From positions 24,193,968 to 24,257,967 of the forward strand of contig NC_036456.1 in NCBI RefSeq assembly GCF_002775205.1: a DNA stretch of 64,000 bases, in the 5' to 3' direction. Numbering within the stretch: position 1 is the stretch's first letter; every line of letters begins with the position of its first letter. The position numbers were made by a program, and so were the translations under genes. Positions 1-10,373 of the stretch are shown here, piece by piece. This DNA comes from Xiphophorus maculatus. Its lineage: Eukaryota; Chordata; Actinopteri; Cyprinodontiformes; Poeciliidae. Below the pieces are notes generated by a model. That model saw only the letters and a program-made list of their open reading frames with translations, searched no databases and was not told where the DNA came from.

Positions 1-73
1 CTGTGGAAAAAGTTTCAGGATGAAAAGACAATTACTTAAACACATGAAGATTCATGTGGGTGCGAAACAGTGA
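1..73 (+). CDS. 3' end of C2H2 zinc-finger gene A (last finger)
   Basis: The window opens inside the terminal exon of a zinc-finger gene. Reading from base 2 gives [23 protein letters not shown] and then TGA at 71-73: the second half of a C2H2 finger with both zinc histidines, followed by a short tail. The same end sequence recurs after genes B (from 12515) and E (from 57604), where it is out of frame. Only here does the family's terminal finger stay in frame to its own stop, so gene A probably keeps the ancestral C-terminus. The rest of the gene lies left of the window. Confidence 0.8.
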   Translation, partial: CGKSFRMKRQLLKHMKIHVGAKQ

Positions 74-1250
74 TGTGCGGTGAGGTTCATAGCTGGTGAG
101 GCACTGCCTTATGATGTATAAATACAGACATCATGCATGTTATTGTTTACGTACAGACATCTTGCGCATGCATACAACGCTGGAGGGCAAAAAGACAATT
201 CTTTTACATGTCTTCCATAGCTGAATTAACTAGATGTAACTTAGAAATGTAGGTATTATGGGTTGTTGTTATGTTGCTGTACAGTGTTTTAAGATCTTGT
301 TCAATGTGCCCCTTTTTAACTTTGAACCCCTGCCCCTTCAAAGGTTTCTACATGGCCCTGTTCACATGTAAGGTAAGATTTATTATTTTTACCCCCTAGC
401 TTGGTTGTCCCCAGAGTGCTAATGTTGTTAGCAGCTAACTTAGTGTTGAGTCCTGGACAGGAAATAGGTTTATTCAGTGGGACTTCCATGCTAGAAAAAA
501 AGCTGAATAAATTAAATATAACCTACCCAGCCATACAGTCTTTTCCTGACCCCCATCAGAATTTCTTGCAGCATCCGAGTCACATGTCTGAAGCCCAGAA
601 ATTGAACGCTGTGATGTTTGTTTGAAAGGAAGAAAACTCAAATATTATTGAGATTACTGAGATCTCAATCAAAATCACATTTTGATTGAGAGCTAACAGC
701 AGAGAGATTTTTATTTTCCCAAATGTTTGTTCCTCAGAAGTCATTGTTAAAATTCTGCTGTGAAAATGTGTTTGTACATGCTCTACACAACCAGGTTCAT
801 AACAGTATATTGGTATTTTATACAGCTGCAAAAGGACTTTTGTTTCTTAGCATTCAGGAGCTTCAGTTAAACACTTTTTGTTCCTTTGGGAGGCTTCACA
901 GTGTTTTCCTCTGTTATTTTATATTTCTAACATATGTTCTTTGTATGTTTTTAAATGAGTGATTAATAACATCTCTTTGCTCAGGTACATGTATGATGAT
1001 ACAAGCAAAATAATCACTTTGTCTTTGTGGCTTTAATTAAAGTTATCTGTCTTCTTCTTACATCTTGTCTCTTCAGTGACCTTTCATGTTTTCACTTCTT
1101 TCTATGGAAACATGAATCTTTTTTCACAAGATTCTGTTATTATTAATATTTTCAGGTCAAAACATTTCACTGTGTTCCTCTAAAATATATGTAGTCATTC
1201 AGTGTTTAACTTTAAAACTGAATCACAACCTACAAAACTACAACTTGATA
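74..1250. other. 3' flank of gene A, paralogous to the flanks of B and E
   Basis: No gene is visible. The stretch aligns by eye with 12563-13850 and 57697-58915, which are the downstream flanks of genes B and E, so it is part of the duplicated zinc-finger unit and probably includes 3'UTR. Small reading frames on both strands recur in all copies but shift with indels and look non-coding. Confidence 0.7.
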
Positions 1251-1290
1251 TAGTTATATAGTTTATAGTATAGTATAGTTTATAGTATAG
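1249..1290. repeat. TATAGT-type low-complexity tract at the LINE 5' junction
   Basis: Repeated tatag/ttatag units lie between the gene A flank and the first LINE sequence. The flank matches its paralogues up to about 1250 and the LINE reads from about 1291, so this tract is filler at the truncated 5' end of the LINE. Confidence 0.6.
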
Positions 1291-1292
1291 TT

Positions 1293-2315
1293 TTGCCTGA
1301 TAACTGGAAGGAAGCTATTATTATTCCTATATGCAAACCTGGGAAAGATCCATGTTTAACTGAAAGTTATAGACCAATAGCTCTAACGTCGTGTTTAGGT
1401 AAAGTTATGGAGAAAATGGTAAATAATAGGTTAGTATATTTCTTAGAATCCAAGGGGAAGATAAAGGAATACCAATTTGGATTTAGGAAAGGAAGAAGTA
1501 CGATTGATCCAGCAATATGTTTGGAACATGAAGTTAGACGAGCTCAAGTTAATAAAGAGAGTGTGATAGCAGTGTTCTTGGATGTGGAAAAGGCTTATGA
1601 TATGTTGTGGAAAGAAGGGTTGCTGATTAAATTAAAACTAACAGGTATAAAGGGTAAAATGTTTAGATGGATTAAAAATTTCTTAACTGAAAGAAAGTTA
1701 AGAGTGAAAATCGAAGGGGAAATAAGTTCAGAGTATCAAGTGGAAAATGGAACTCCCCAAGGGAGTATTATAAGCCCTATGTTATTTAATATAATGATTA
1801 ATGATATTTTTAGTAATATAGATAAATCCTTAGGTGTTTCGCTATTTGCAGATGATGGTGTCATTTGGAAAAGGGGAAGGAACATTGAATATATAACACA
1901 GAAAGTGCAGGAAGCATTAAATAATGTAGAAGCATGGGCGTTAGAATGGGGATTTAGGTTCTCAACATCTAAATCTAAATTTGTTGTTTTTTCAAATAAG
2001 AGAGTGAGTAGTAATGTGGAGCTTAAATTTTATGGGAGTATAATAGAAAGGAGAGAAGAAATTAAATATTTGGGGATATGGTTTGATAAAAAACTCACAT
2101 GGAAAATGCACATAGATAAGATAGTGGTAAAAAGTAAAAGAATCTTAAATATTTTAAGATGTCTAGTAGGCAGAGAATGGGGAGCTGATAGGAAAGCATT
2201 AAGAACGGTTTATATTGGATTAATTCAATCTATTTTTGATTATGGATGTATTTTATATAATTCAGCTTCAAGTAAGTTATTTGAAAAGGTAAACAAAATA
2301 CAGTATCAAGCGTTA
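1293..2315 (+). pseudogene. LINE reverse transcriptase fragment (Nimb/I-like)
   Basis: The open stretch encodes the reverse transcriptase core: ICKPGKDP and SYRPIALTS near the start, QFGFRKGRST, FLDVEKAYD (first metal-binding aspartate region), NGTPQGSIISPMLF, and the active-site box FADDG. It ends at QYQAL, where a hAT element is inserted. The codons after 2315 belong to that transposon. No start codon of its own is expected because the LINE is 5'-truncated. It is not a host gene. Confidence 0.8.
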
Positions 2316-2319
2316 AGTT

Positions 2320-3245
2320 CAGTGTTGTATAGTAAAGAAGTAAAAATACTTCACTACTTTACTTAAGTATATTTTGGAGTACTTCATACTTTCCTCGAGT
2401 ATGAAAATTTTTGATGACTTTCACTTTTTCTTCACTATATTTCCGAACTTAATCGCATACTTTTACTCCGATACATTTTCAATGTGTGGTTTAGTTACTC
2501 GATACAAAAAAGCGAGAGAGAGAAACGCAAGTGTTTTGACCCCACCTACTGATTGACTGCAACAAACTCGGTAGCCTACTTGCCTGGGCTTGTTCATCAC
2601 CTCCAATAGGATACACCTGTTTCGCTTCTCCCATTAAACACAAAACAAGTCTCGCAATCAGCAGCAGCCACATGGAGGAGGAGACGGAGACCACAACGAC
2701 TGCAACTACGTCGGACACGGATCCAGGGGAACCACCAGCTGGTGATGAGAGCCCATGGCCTTATTTAAACACAATACACTCTTTCGTGGGTGTTAAAGAT
2801 TTTGTCGTACCGCATGCAGTTTATGTTATTCCTGCCCGAAGATGTGGAAATTCTATCTTACAAAAACTCCCCGTCCAACTTGAAGAAACACATCGAAGTA
2901 ACGTCTTATGAAATGGTTATAATCCTCCTGTTTCAGTAACTATAGCTTGGTCACTAGGCACTATTGTGAAATCTTGAGCATAACGTTACCTGTATAAATG
3001 AACTTTGTTTGGCATTGTTTCAGTTCCACACTTGGTGTATTTAGCTTAGGCCTAATGTTGACTGTAGCAGGCTACCTAGACTCGTCTGTTCAAGGGGGGA
3101 CAGAAGCCATAGCGATACCAATTTAGACTAAATTTAACGAATATAGGAAAGGCATGCAAGTTCAAAACCACAAACCATTAACATGTGCTACTCTTTAAAA
3201 CTGGAACAATTTATTAGCAGGTTTAATTTTGCCTGCACTTGGTTG
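2320..3245 (+). mobile_element. 5' part of an autonomous hAT transposon inserted in the LINE
   Basis: It starts with a hAT-like terminus (cagtgttgtat) followed by the AGTA/ACTT-rich subterminal region usual in this type of fish element. At 2672 a frame opens with MEEETETTTTATTSDTDPGE..., runs through WPYLNTIHSFVGVKD, and then continues in a shifted frame as a BED-finger-like stretch (LSYKNSPSNLKKHIE, about 2855-2900). Two positions expected to be zinc cysteines read as Phe. Only the 5' part is present; no matching 3' terminus precedes the return of LINE sequence. Confidence 0.6.
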
Positions 3246-3249
3246 TGTA

Positions 3250-4508
3250 TAGGCCTGTCACGATAGCAAATTTTGCTGAGCGATTAATTGTCTCAAAAAT
3301 TATTGCGATAAACGATAATATTGTTTGAAGACGTTTTTACACTGATTTAATGGAAATGATGTAATAATGCATGCGATTTCCTGCCAAAGATAGATAGACT
3401 TTATTTTCAAAAGAACACTAAACACTTGAGCTGATAAACAAAACAACCAAAAACAAAAATAAAATGGATTCTCAGTCTCCATTAACAAAAAACTCACTTG
3501 GGAAAAAAAAACTAAACAACATAAAGCCAAAGTGGAAATAAACACTGCATTCAACCAAAAGACTGCAGATTATGAAGTCTGTATATTATGTTGCCCTTCA
3601 GTAATAATTAGATTTAAATAGAGAAAATAGGCACATCGACTACCTGATGCAATAGTTCACACTACATGATTTTTTTGCTCCTATTTTTCCCCATACAACA
3701 ATCTTAAAACGTTGGTCTTTCTAAGATTGTGTGGTGTGTTACGGTAGATCATCGTTGCCGCTCCGATCCAAATCAGGGGTTTTTCCCGACTGGGATCTTA
3801 ACAACACCTGTTGAATGTGACAGGCAGCCAATCAGAAAGCGCAGATTCTCCTCCATGTTTTCTGATGGGAAATTACGTCGGGGAATCCCAAACAGCTGAC
3901 ACGGCGCAACCCGAGATGATATGTGGAAACAACAATAATGTTTATTCAACATGCAAAGAATATAGAAATGACAAGAGGAGGAGTTGGAGCGAAATTGCTA
4001 CCGCAGTTGATAAACCCGGTAACTTTTCAGCTGTTCTTCGTTAACGTGACGTAAATAGGTTCTAATGATTTTCATTCAGTCAGGACTTTACGCTGACACT
4101 AGCCACATGCATTGCAGGTAGATTGTAGTAAAGCATTGATTAATGCCTGGTTTTAAAATTAGTTCACTGAACTTGTAGCCATTATTTTGTGCCCATTGTT
4201 GGACACCACACGGCAGGAACGAACCCGATCGAACCGTTATACCCAGGATTTCTGTCGGCTAATGTTTGATCTGTCAGGTTTTGAAAATGGGCGGACAATC
4301 GGCCGACAGCTCTAAGATCGTGTGGTGTGCGCTGGGCTTTACACTAAGTAAAATGAGGAAGGGAGGAGTCAGTGGAGAGCACTTGAGATTGGCCCTTTTT
4401 CATTCAGTCTCATTAGCTGAAAGAGAAAAAGGTCGGAAGAGGCGATAGTGCCGATAATTAAAATGACGTCGATAGCTTTAATTTATCGTACGATTAATCG
4501 ATTTATTG
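3250..4508 (+). mobile_element. Non-autonomous DNA transposon (hAT-like, cctgtcacgata family), right tip missing
   Basis: The left end contains cctgtcacgatagcaaattttg, a terminus common in fish genomes, followed by a ttgcgataaacgataat motif. The right end (4450-4508) carries the inverted counterpart, with acgattaatcgatttattg just before LINE sequence resumes. The expected last bases of the right terminus are absent, as if a deletion fused its inner end to the LINE. The superfamily assignment to hAT is from recall and is tentative. Confidence 0.5.
3655..4345 (+). mobile_element. Nested DNA transposon remnant with a MADF/Myb-like coding fragment
   Basis: Approximate inverted ends lie inside the preceding element: cacactacatgatttt on the left and the inverted gatcgtgtggtgtgc on the right. 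Between them, 3811-4044 encodes YSTCKEYRNDKRRSWSEIATAVDKPG, which reads like part of a MADF (Myb/SANT-like) domain. PIF/Harbinger transposons often carry such a second protein, so a Harbinger-type origin is likely but unproven. A related sequence with the same cacgattttaggattg-type motif occurs at 33253-33530 and 62515-62790. Confidence 0.4.
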
Positions 4509-5755
4509 TTTATCGTTTATGCTGCGGGGCGATGAAAACAACTCCAGACTCGGCTCTACAGGTTGAGATGGGTGAGATGCCAATGAAGATTAGAAGAGAA
4601 CAAATAGCAGTAACATATTGGGCGAATATTAAAGGTCATAGCAAAAATTATCCTCCATATTTAACGCTAAAACCTTGTCAGGAAAAAGAAAAAAAGAATA
4701 CGAATAGTTTTGGATGGGTAATTTTAAATAAAATAAAAGAAATTGGGATTGATAAAGTTCAAATTAGTTCGGTAGTTGTCTCTCCTGCCATCCCACCATG
4801 GGTTTTAGAACAGGCTGAAGTTGACTTAAAATTATTGGAAAAGGGAAGAGAGATGGAAAAGAATGAAGTGGAAAGTTATATTAATAAAGGATATTCAAAA
4901 TATACCCAAGTATATACAGACGCTTCAAAAATGTCAAATAATCAAGTAGGGATAGCATTTATTGCTCCAGATTTAAATGTTATGGAAAATAAAAGAATTA
5001 GTGATAAACTAACAGTGTATACAGGCGAATTAATGGCAATTTTAATAGCCTTAGAATGGATAGAGGGAATAGGAAGAGGAAAGTTTGTAATTTGTTCAGA
5101 TTCTAGTAGTGCATTAATTAGTATACAAGGAATGAAATCGGAAGTTAGGCAAGATATTATAGAGGATATAGTTCAGATAATTTTCAGGATTAAGAAGAAA
5201 GGATCTCAGATTAAATTAATTTGGATTCCTGCTCACATCGGTGTTGTTGGAAATGAATTGGCAGATAGTTTTGCTAAGAGAGCCTCTAATAAGGAAATTG
5301 TTGAGTTAAATATTAAAATAAGTAGGAATGAGATAAAAAGTGTTGTTAAGGAGTACATGAAGGAAAAATGGCAAGAACAGTGGGATAGAGGAGAAAAAGG
5401 GAGATTTTATTATAAAATTCAAAAAAGAGTTGGGGGGTAAAGAAAAGGTAATAGGAATAGAAGGGAAGAAGATATTATTTCCAGAATCAGATTTGGGCAC
5501 ACAAGGTTAAATAGTACTCTTAAGTTAATTAATAAACACAGTACAGGTTGTTATAAATATTGTGGAGAGATGGAAACAATACAGCATGTATTTTTAGAAT
5601 GCAATAAGTATGTAAGGGAGAGAGAGATGTTGGTTAATGAGTTGAATAATTGTAAATTAGATTTAGAAGAAATATTTCAGAAATCATCAGGAGATATAAT
5701 ATTTGAGAGTGTTTTTAGATTTCTAAGAAGAACGGGTATTATGGGGAGGGTATAA
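4509..5755 (+). pseudogene. LINE RNase H and C-terminal zinc-motif fragment
   Basis: This is the downstream half of the LINE ORF2. After LCCGAMKTTP it encodes a typical RNase H: YTDAS (first catalytic aspartate), a Glu in YTGELMAILIALEWI, CSDSSSAL, and IPAHIGVVGNELAD near the end. The frame stops at 5440. The continuation in another frame holds a Cys/His motif (CCKYC...QHVFLEC, about 5550-5600) and ends near 5755. At least one frameshift therefore separates RNase H from the zinc motif, so the element is dead. Confidence 0.75.
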
Positions 5756-5761
5756 GGGTGT

Positions 5762-5848
5762 GATCCCTACTCCAACCTGGAAGGTGGCGGTAATGCACCA
5801 GTAAGTTGTTTGCCAGCCGCCATAAAACATGAAGAAGAAGAAAAAGAA
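5762..5848 (+). repeat. LINE 3'UTR with GAA-rich tail
   Basis: A short conserved tail (ggcggtaatgcacc ... gccgccataaaac) is followed by gaagaagaag-type repeats. Versions of the same tail, 5'-truncated, sit upstream of gene D (44558-44666, minus) and gene E (46231-46312, plus). Confidence 0.75.
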
Positions 5849-5850
5849 GG

Positions 5851-5961
5851 CGGGGAAGATAAAATCAGAGCACACGGGCTAGCCTTAGCTTTTCCTTTGT
5901 TAGACGGTGGTTTGAAGAAGAGTTTGAGTTTAAGCTAAATATTTCCGTGTTTTCAGTGAAA
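5851..5961 (+). promoter_or_regulatory. 5' flank/5'UTR of gene B, lacking the family promoter block
   Basis: From ggcggggaagataaaatcagagc onward this matches the sequence just upstream of exon 1 in genes D and E. The upstream block shared by C, D, E and F (tttcttcagtgcagcc ... gtgaaacacac) is absent: the LINE tail abuts this segment, and left of the LINE lies gene A's 3' flank. Gene B therefore seems to have lost the distal part of its promoter. Confidence 0.55.
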
Positions 5962-6130
5962 CTGTCTTCAGTTCAGCCTCAGAGAGAGTTTATCAACGAG
6001 CAGGTAACTCCTGCTGGAGAAACATTCACAGAGTGGAAAGAAATCAACGTTAAAATCGAGGAAGAGATGGAGGATCAGCGCAGACTGATGGATTTTACCC
6101 GGATACCGAGGATCATCTTACACCGGATAG
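5962..6130 (+). CDS. Gene B exon 1 (zinc-finger leader exon), start codon replaced by CTG
   Basis: This is the 169-nt first coding exon of the family, encoding (M/L)SSVQPQREFINEQVTPAGETFTEWKEINVKIEEEMEDQRRLMDFTRIPRIILHRI, then one base before a GTACG donor at 6131. Genes C, D, E and F all have ATG at the first codon; here it is CTG. No in-frame ATG is seen in the segment just upstream. The next in-frame ATG is codon 36 (6067-6069). The leader is acidic and resembles the conserved N-terminal segment seen in many acanthomorph zinc-finger proteins. Translation could use CUG, the internal ATG, or not happen at all. Confidence 0.7.
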
Positions 6131-6374
6131 GTACGAAACACCTTCATGTTTTACTGATTTATCAGGTTAAAGAGAGTTTTTAGACAGATAAATCATCGTT
6201 GTGTTCGGAAACACATTTAAGGAATCAGCTCAAATTGTAAATATTAAGTAGAAGTAGAAAATTCCTGGAGAAATTTAACCGGGGCCTGCCAAAGTGGGCC
6301 CGTTAGTTTGGACCCAGCAATACTATGCAATGCTAACAATTAGCATCAATGCTAAGCTTAGCTAAATAGTAGTC

Positions 6375-6600
6375 AATAGCCTGTGGAGAGTCACAAGCAT
6401 GTTGATTAACATGGACTTGCACCATTCAGTTTGTTAAAATTAGTGTATAATCTAAAATGAGCCAAAATGCTAATGTAAACCTAAATGCTGCCAGTAGCAT
6501 GTGGGCTATCATTAGAATGTTGTCTTACATGGACTTCCTACATTCAGTGTCCTAAACATGGATAATAATTAAGAAAAATGGCTAAAAGCTTATTTTAGGG
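6375..6600. repeat. Degenerate tandem repeat of about 118 bp in gene B intron
   Basis: Two adjacent diverged units share the pattern agcatgtkg..., acatggactt..., cattcagt...ctaaa, and gccaaaatgctaa/atggctaaaagct. The same pair lies in gene E's intron (about 46877-47100), so it predates the B/E duplication. No coding potential is seen. Confidence 0.5.
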
Positions 6601-6659
6601 AAAAAGCTAATGCTTGCGCAGCAAGGCAGCGCCCTAACCTGAGAGGAAAAGATAATGCA

Positions 6660-6795
6660 GGCTAATATTATTGCACTGTCTCTGTGTCGCCCTGCGACAG
6701 ACTGGCGACCTGTCCAGGGTGACCCCGCGCACCAGCACCTCCCAACCCCACTAGGGACAAGGGCTGTTAGAAAATGGATGGATGGATGGATGTCC
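6660..6795 (+). mobile_element. RTE/Rex3-like LINE 3' tail with (GATG)n
   Basis: This is the common fish tail sequence tgtcgccctgcgacagactg ... gacctgtccagggtg, ending in aaaatggatggatggatg. Rex3-type RTE elements end in GATG repeats, which fits. Only the tail is present. The paralogous copy in E's intron (47161-47306) has a longer GATG run. Confidence 0.55.
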
Positions 6796-6799
6796 CTGG

Positions 6800-7800
6800 T
6801 CTTTTTTGGATACAGTCACAAATGTCAATTTAAAATTTCTGATATATACATTTAAAGAGACGTGTTTATATATTCTTAACTTGATGGTGCAAAAAATGTA
6901 TTTACTACAAAATAGTATTCTTATCATGGTGATAGTTGTACGAACATGATTATCTATTGTATGAACGTAATAATTATATTGTATGAACGTAATAATTATA
7001 TTGCATAAACATGATATTTCATGTCCAGGAGATAATATGCTTGTAGTGCAGCATAATGAAGGTTAGTACAGTAGCTAATATAATTTCAGATCTTTGTATA
7101 ATTTTTCTTCAGGTTAACTTAGAAAGTGAGACATTATTGTTACAGGTTAATTTTCTAAACTAAAAAAACGTAACTGTTAGGGAAGCTCAAAAATGAAACA
7201 TTGGACTGATATTAATATATGATAGTAACACTGGTGTTATGCCAGATTTACCAATATTTTATTTTATAATTTTTTTAATCCGATTACTCTATTAATCATA
7301 AGAATAATCAATAGATTACTCAATTACTAAAATATTTGTTTACAACAACCCTAATTATTTTATTATTTTTAGTATAATTTTTCCAGTTACTTATTGCATC
7401 AAACCGTATCAAATGCTTTGTGCTTAGTCAGCCAGAGTTAATGTGCGCGGCCGCAGGAAGATCCGAAAAACTCGTCCCACAAACTTGAGCAGCCAGAACA
7501 ATTTCTGTGATGCATACTAAAAACTCAACAGACACAAATGGCAGAGATACCAGAGCCACATTAGCAGCCTTTAATTAAATCTCCCGTTTGTTGCGCATTT
7601 CTGCGCAGTGCAGCGGATTCAACTCCTCATGCAGGGCCGGTCCAAGGCTGTACGAGGCCTGGAGCAGAATCTGACTTAGGGCACCTCTTGCTGCTTAAAA
7701 CATCAGCATCTCTAACAGCTTCTGTGTTAGATTTAATCTGGGAGAGGGGGAGTAGTTTAATTGGCCAACCTAAAAACAATCTGCTATAATTGCAGTTTTC
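6800..7800. other. Gene B intron, middle part, no gene seen
   Basis: AT-rich sequence that matches E's intron (47307-48290) almost throughout, apart from small indels. It includes a fragment rich in attaatcataagaataatc, probably an old DNA-transposon piece, and a more GC-rich piece at 7620-7800. No open frame with recognisable homology is present. Confidence 0.5.
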
Positions 7801-7804
7801 TAAT

Positions 7805-9009
7805 AGAGCTTTGGAACTGACGTCACTGCGTGTGACGTTTACGTCGCTTGGCGCCATCTTGTATAGCGACAGACCAAAACAAACTTTATTCCAGCGTTTT
7901 CATTGTGTTACCGACCGCAGTGAAGTTGTTTTCAAGTTGGATATTGGATATCTGCGCTCCGCGGAGTTAGGGGCGTTTAGCTCAAGGTTGATCCGATTTA
8001 TGAACGCTGATTCCGGCCAGCTGTTCTCTACCGCTCCCTCCTCAACGCTCAGAGGTTCACATAGGGACCGTCCATTTCTGAACCGAACACTCCTGTAAAT
8101 AAATACCTTGTGACCAGCTGATACAAAAAAGTGGTAATTCATACTATTACAGGAGGCACACTATCCTCTATTAAAATTTAAGTCATATTCAGAGTCTGCA
8201 GCCTTGCTGAGCTCTTCTCCTGGGGTTTCCTCCTCAGCCTCTCCAACTTGCTCCTCTTCTATAGCCTCCGCTACTATGTTTTTATGATTTGCCTCTTCTG
8301 GGGTAAATCATGAAAACACAGTTTTTCTCTGTAACTTGTTGGTCCACCATGGTCTTGCTGTATTGCCTCTTTAATTGACGCGCATGTCGGTCCGATGTTG
8401 TGACGTTTACCTCGCAGTGACCCAGATTCAGCCTGGATTGAGCTAATATATTTCATACGTCGGTTTGCCTTGAAGAGGACGAATCAGAACACATATCAGT
8501 ATTAATGCTGTAAATTTTATAACACTAGTAAAATAGTTTACTTCACAATAATGGAATAACAAAACTCGGACTATTGTACATAAAACGATTATGACACAAC
8601 ACCAAAAAAGTGAATTTAAACACTCACCAGAATGGAGATGTCTGGAGCAAACTTGTAGATATCTTGGGATGTTGGAGAAGGTAACATCAGGACGTCTCAC
8701 CGCTGATACCCGGGATATTTGTCTCCTTTTCGTTAGCTCCGATAGTTTAGCCTACTCGCGTTGTTTACAGACAGAAAAACAGTGAAACTAAAGTCTGTTT
8801 TAAAATCTTTTTACCGTCTCGGTCGTGTGATCGGACATTACATCCAAAAACGCAGCAAGTTCGAACCATTGCTAAATAATTTCAAGTAACTTAGATTCAA
8901 AAATTCAAAATATCTGTGAGACAGTGGTTTTCTCGGTTATGTATATGGCCTCACAAGATGGCGCTCATATCCCTACGCCTAGAGCAATGACGTCACGTTC
9001 CAAAGCTCT
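7805..9009 (-). mobile_element. THAP-bearing DNA transposon remnant in gene B intron
   Basis: The ends form inverted repeats: agagctttggaac followed by tgacgtcac on the left, and the inverted gtgacgtca plus gttccaaagctct on the right. On the minus strand about 8610-8700 encodes RPDVTFSNIPRYLQVCSRHLHSGE, which reads like the core of a THAP zinc-binding domain. A second acidic coding-like stretch lies near 8190-8290. THAP domains occur in P, ISL2EU and related transposases; I cannot decide which. The E intron copy (48295-50201) carries 686 bp more. Confidence 0.5.
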
Positions 9010-9477
9010 GTTTGTATTTTTGAACAAATAGAGCTCAAACTCAAAGATTAAACTCACAGCATCTGATTGCTATGATAATAAAACAATCTAACTATGAATA
9101 TTGTTCTTTGAACTTTTAGAAAGTAAACTTGTCAGCTTGTTAAAATCTTACATTTAAATGTTAAACAATTTAAATTAATTTATGTATGCTGAAACCATTC
9201 AATCAAATTCAGCAACATTGATGATGTGGATAAACAAATGTTACATTTATGAATGTGTGGTTTGTGTTAAAATATTAGCATTTATGGGCCCCTGAAGAAC
9301 CTTATGGAGCCGCTGACTTAATTTGTATTAAACAGAAGTGAAAATAATTGATATTAATTTTATTTGTATTCTTTGATTAGTTGTTTTTAAGACTAGTTGT
9401 GGGTTTAAATATCGTTTCACTGGCAATGTTTTCCCTTAACATATAATTATCCAGTAATATTTTTACTTTTACTGTCT

Positions 9478-9559
9478 AATATCTTTTAATACAAAAACAC
9501 GGTGGACCGCCTCGGCGCCCCGCCCACCGGGCTTAGCAAGTTTTCTGGGGGAAACCCTG
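9478..9559 (-). mobile_element. hAT-type terminus (cagggtttccccc) near intron 3' end
   Basis: Read on the minus strand, the sequence begins cagggtttcccccagaaaac at 9559 and continues through a GC-rich subterminal region (gcccggtgggcggggcgccg). This is typical of a hAT-superfamily end. The opposite terminus was not found, so it is a fragment. The same fragment occurs at about 15500-15581 in gene C's intron and 54950-55023 in gene E's intron. Confidence 0.45.
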
Positions 9560-10373
9560 CAGTCTACCCACCTCTCTTGGAAAAAACTGTGTGAAAAATC
9601 GACACTTGCTTTTTTTCTCCCTTTCTCTCTTGTTTTGGAAACCTGACTTTACTTGATGGTAATTACTTCTATTTCACCAAACAGGAATTGGCTTTAACTT
9701 CTGTCAAGAAGGTTTGGTTTCTGCCAAAACTTTATCAATGGAGCTGAACTGAGCCTGACTGAACATAATACAGAGTCTTTCTCAATGTTCTGCTTGGTGG
9801 CGATTTGCAGAATTGATTGGAATGCAAAGCGCCGATGGGTTTGTCATTGCAACATACGCCAGAGCGTTGTTGAGGCGCATGGGCCATTCGAGGTTGCTTA
9901 CAACTTTAATTTTTGTTGCTATAATAATAAAGAACAGATGTTTATGCAAATTAGGATCGGAATGAAGACATGAAACCAAAACCATCAACAGGGTTTAAAC
10001 TGCTCAGTTTCTTTTTTAATGTGCATTAGAAAACAAGCTGCTCTATACATTAAATGTTTTCAGCATAGAATTATGTATAAGACTCTAAGGAACTATAACA
10101 GGACTAAATCAAGCTGCTGTTTGAACTATTTTTGTCTTGGAGCCACTAGGTTTAATTATCGCCATCTTGCTTTCTCGCCTGGAGATCCATAGTATGTTTT
10201 GACTGATTTCTTGACCCCTTCCAGTCAGAAAGACTAAAGTGGTTAAGTACATTTTCATAATTATACATTTGTAATTTTAGTCTTTGGATCACTTGAAAAG
10301 GCTTTAAGTGATTAAAATCAATACTTCCTTCTTTTACTCACATTTAAAAGCTTTTGTTTTGTGTTTTGTGCAG
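9560..10373 (+). other. 3' part of gene B intron up to the acceptor
   Basis: Conserved between genes B, C and E with few changes, ending in a pyrimidine-rich tract and the TTTTGTGCAG acceptor (AG at 10372-10373). A 62-codon frame at 9785-9973 is present in all three copies but overlaps a 68-codon frame on the other strand. I see no reason to call it coding. Confidence 0.6.

Larger units (their letters stand above)
1291..5848 (+). mobile_element. Nimb/I-clade LINE, 5'-truncated, interrupted by DNA transposons
   Basis: The order is reverse transcriptase, RNase H, a Cys/His zinc motif, then a short 3'UTR ending in a GAA-rich tail. A C-terminal RNase H in a LINE points to the I group, and the tail ending (gcggtaatgcacc, then a gccgccataaa-type motif, then GAA repeats) fits fish Nimb-like elements. 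The 5' end is cut just before the reverse transcriptase, so endonuclease and ORF1 are missing. DNA transposons separate residues that should be adjacent: QYQAL at about 2315 and LCCGAM from about 4512. Clade assignment rests on domain order and recall of the family. Confidence 0.75.

Noticed and set aside
580-831. Minus-strand frame starting MQLYKIPIYCYEPGCVEHVQTHF, with a relative at 13103-13423
   Set aside because: It recurs only because the 3' flanks are duplicated; the frames diverge after the first 30 residues and end differently in each copy.
9940-9955. Octamer atgcaaat, considered as an snRNA distal element
   Set aside because: No snRNA-like sequence or proximal element lies about 200 bp away on either strand, and the motif is not kept in the paralogues (atgcaaatgagg).
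9782-9988. Overlapping 62- and 68-codon frames on opposite strands, repeated at 15802-16008 and 55245-55451
   Set aside because: The three copies are recent duplicates, so conservation is expected. Both strands are equally open, the region is intronic, and no known domain is seen.
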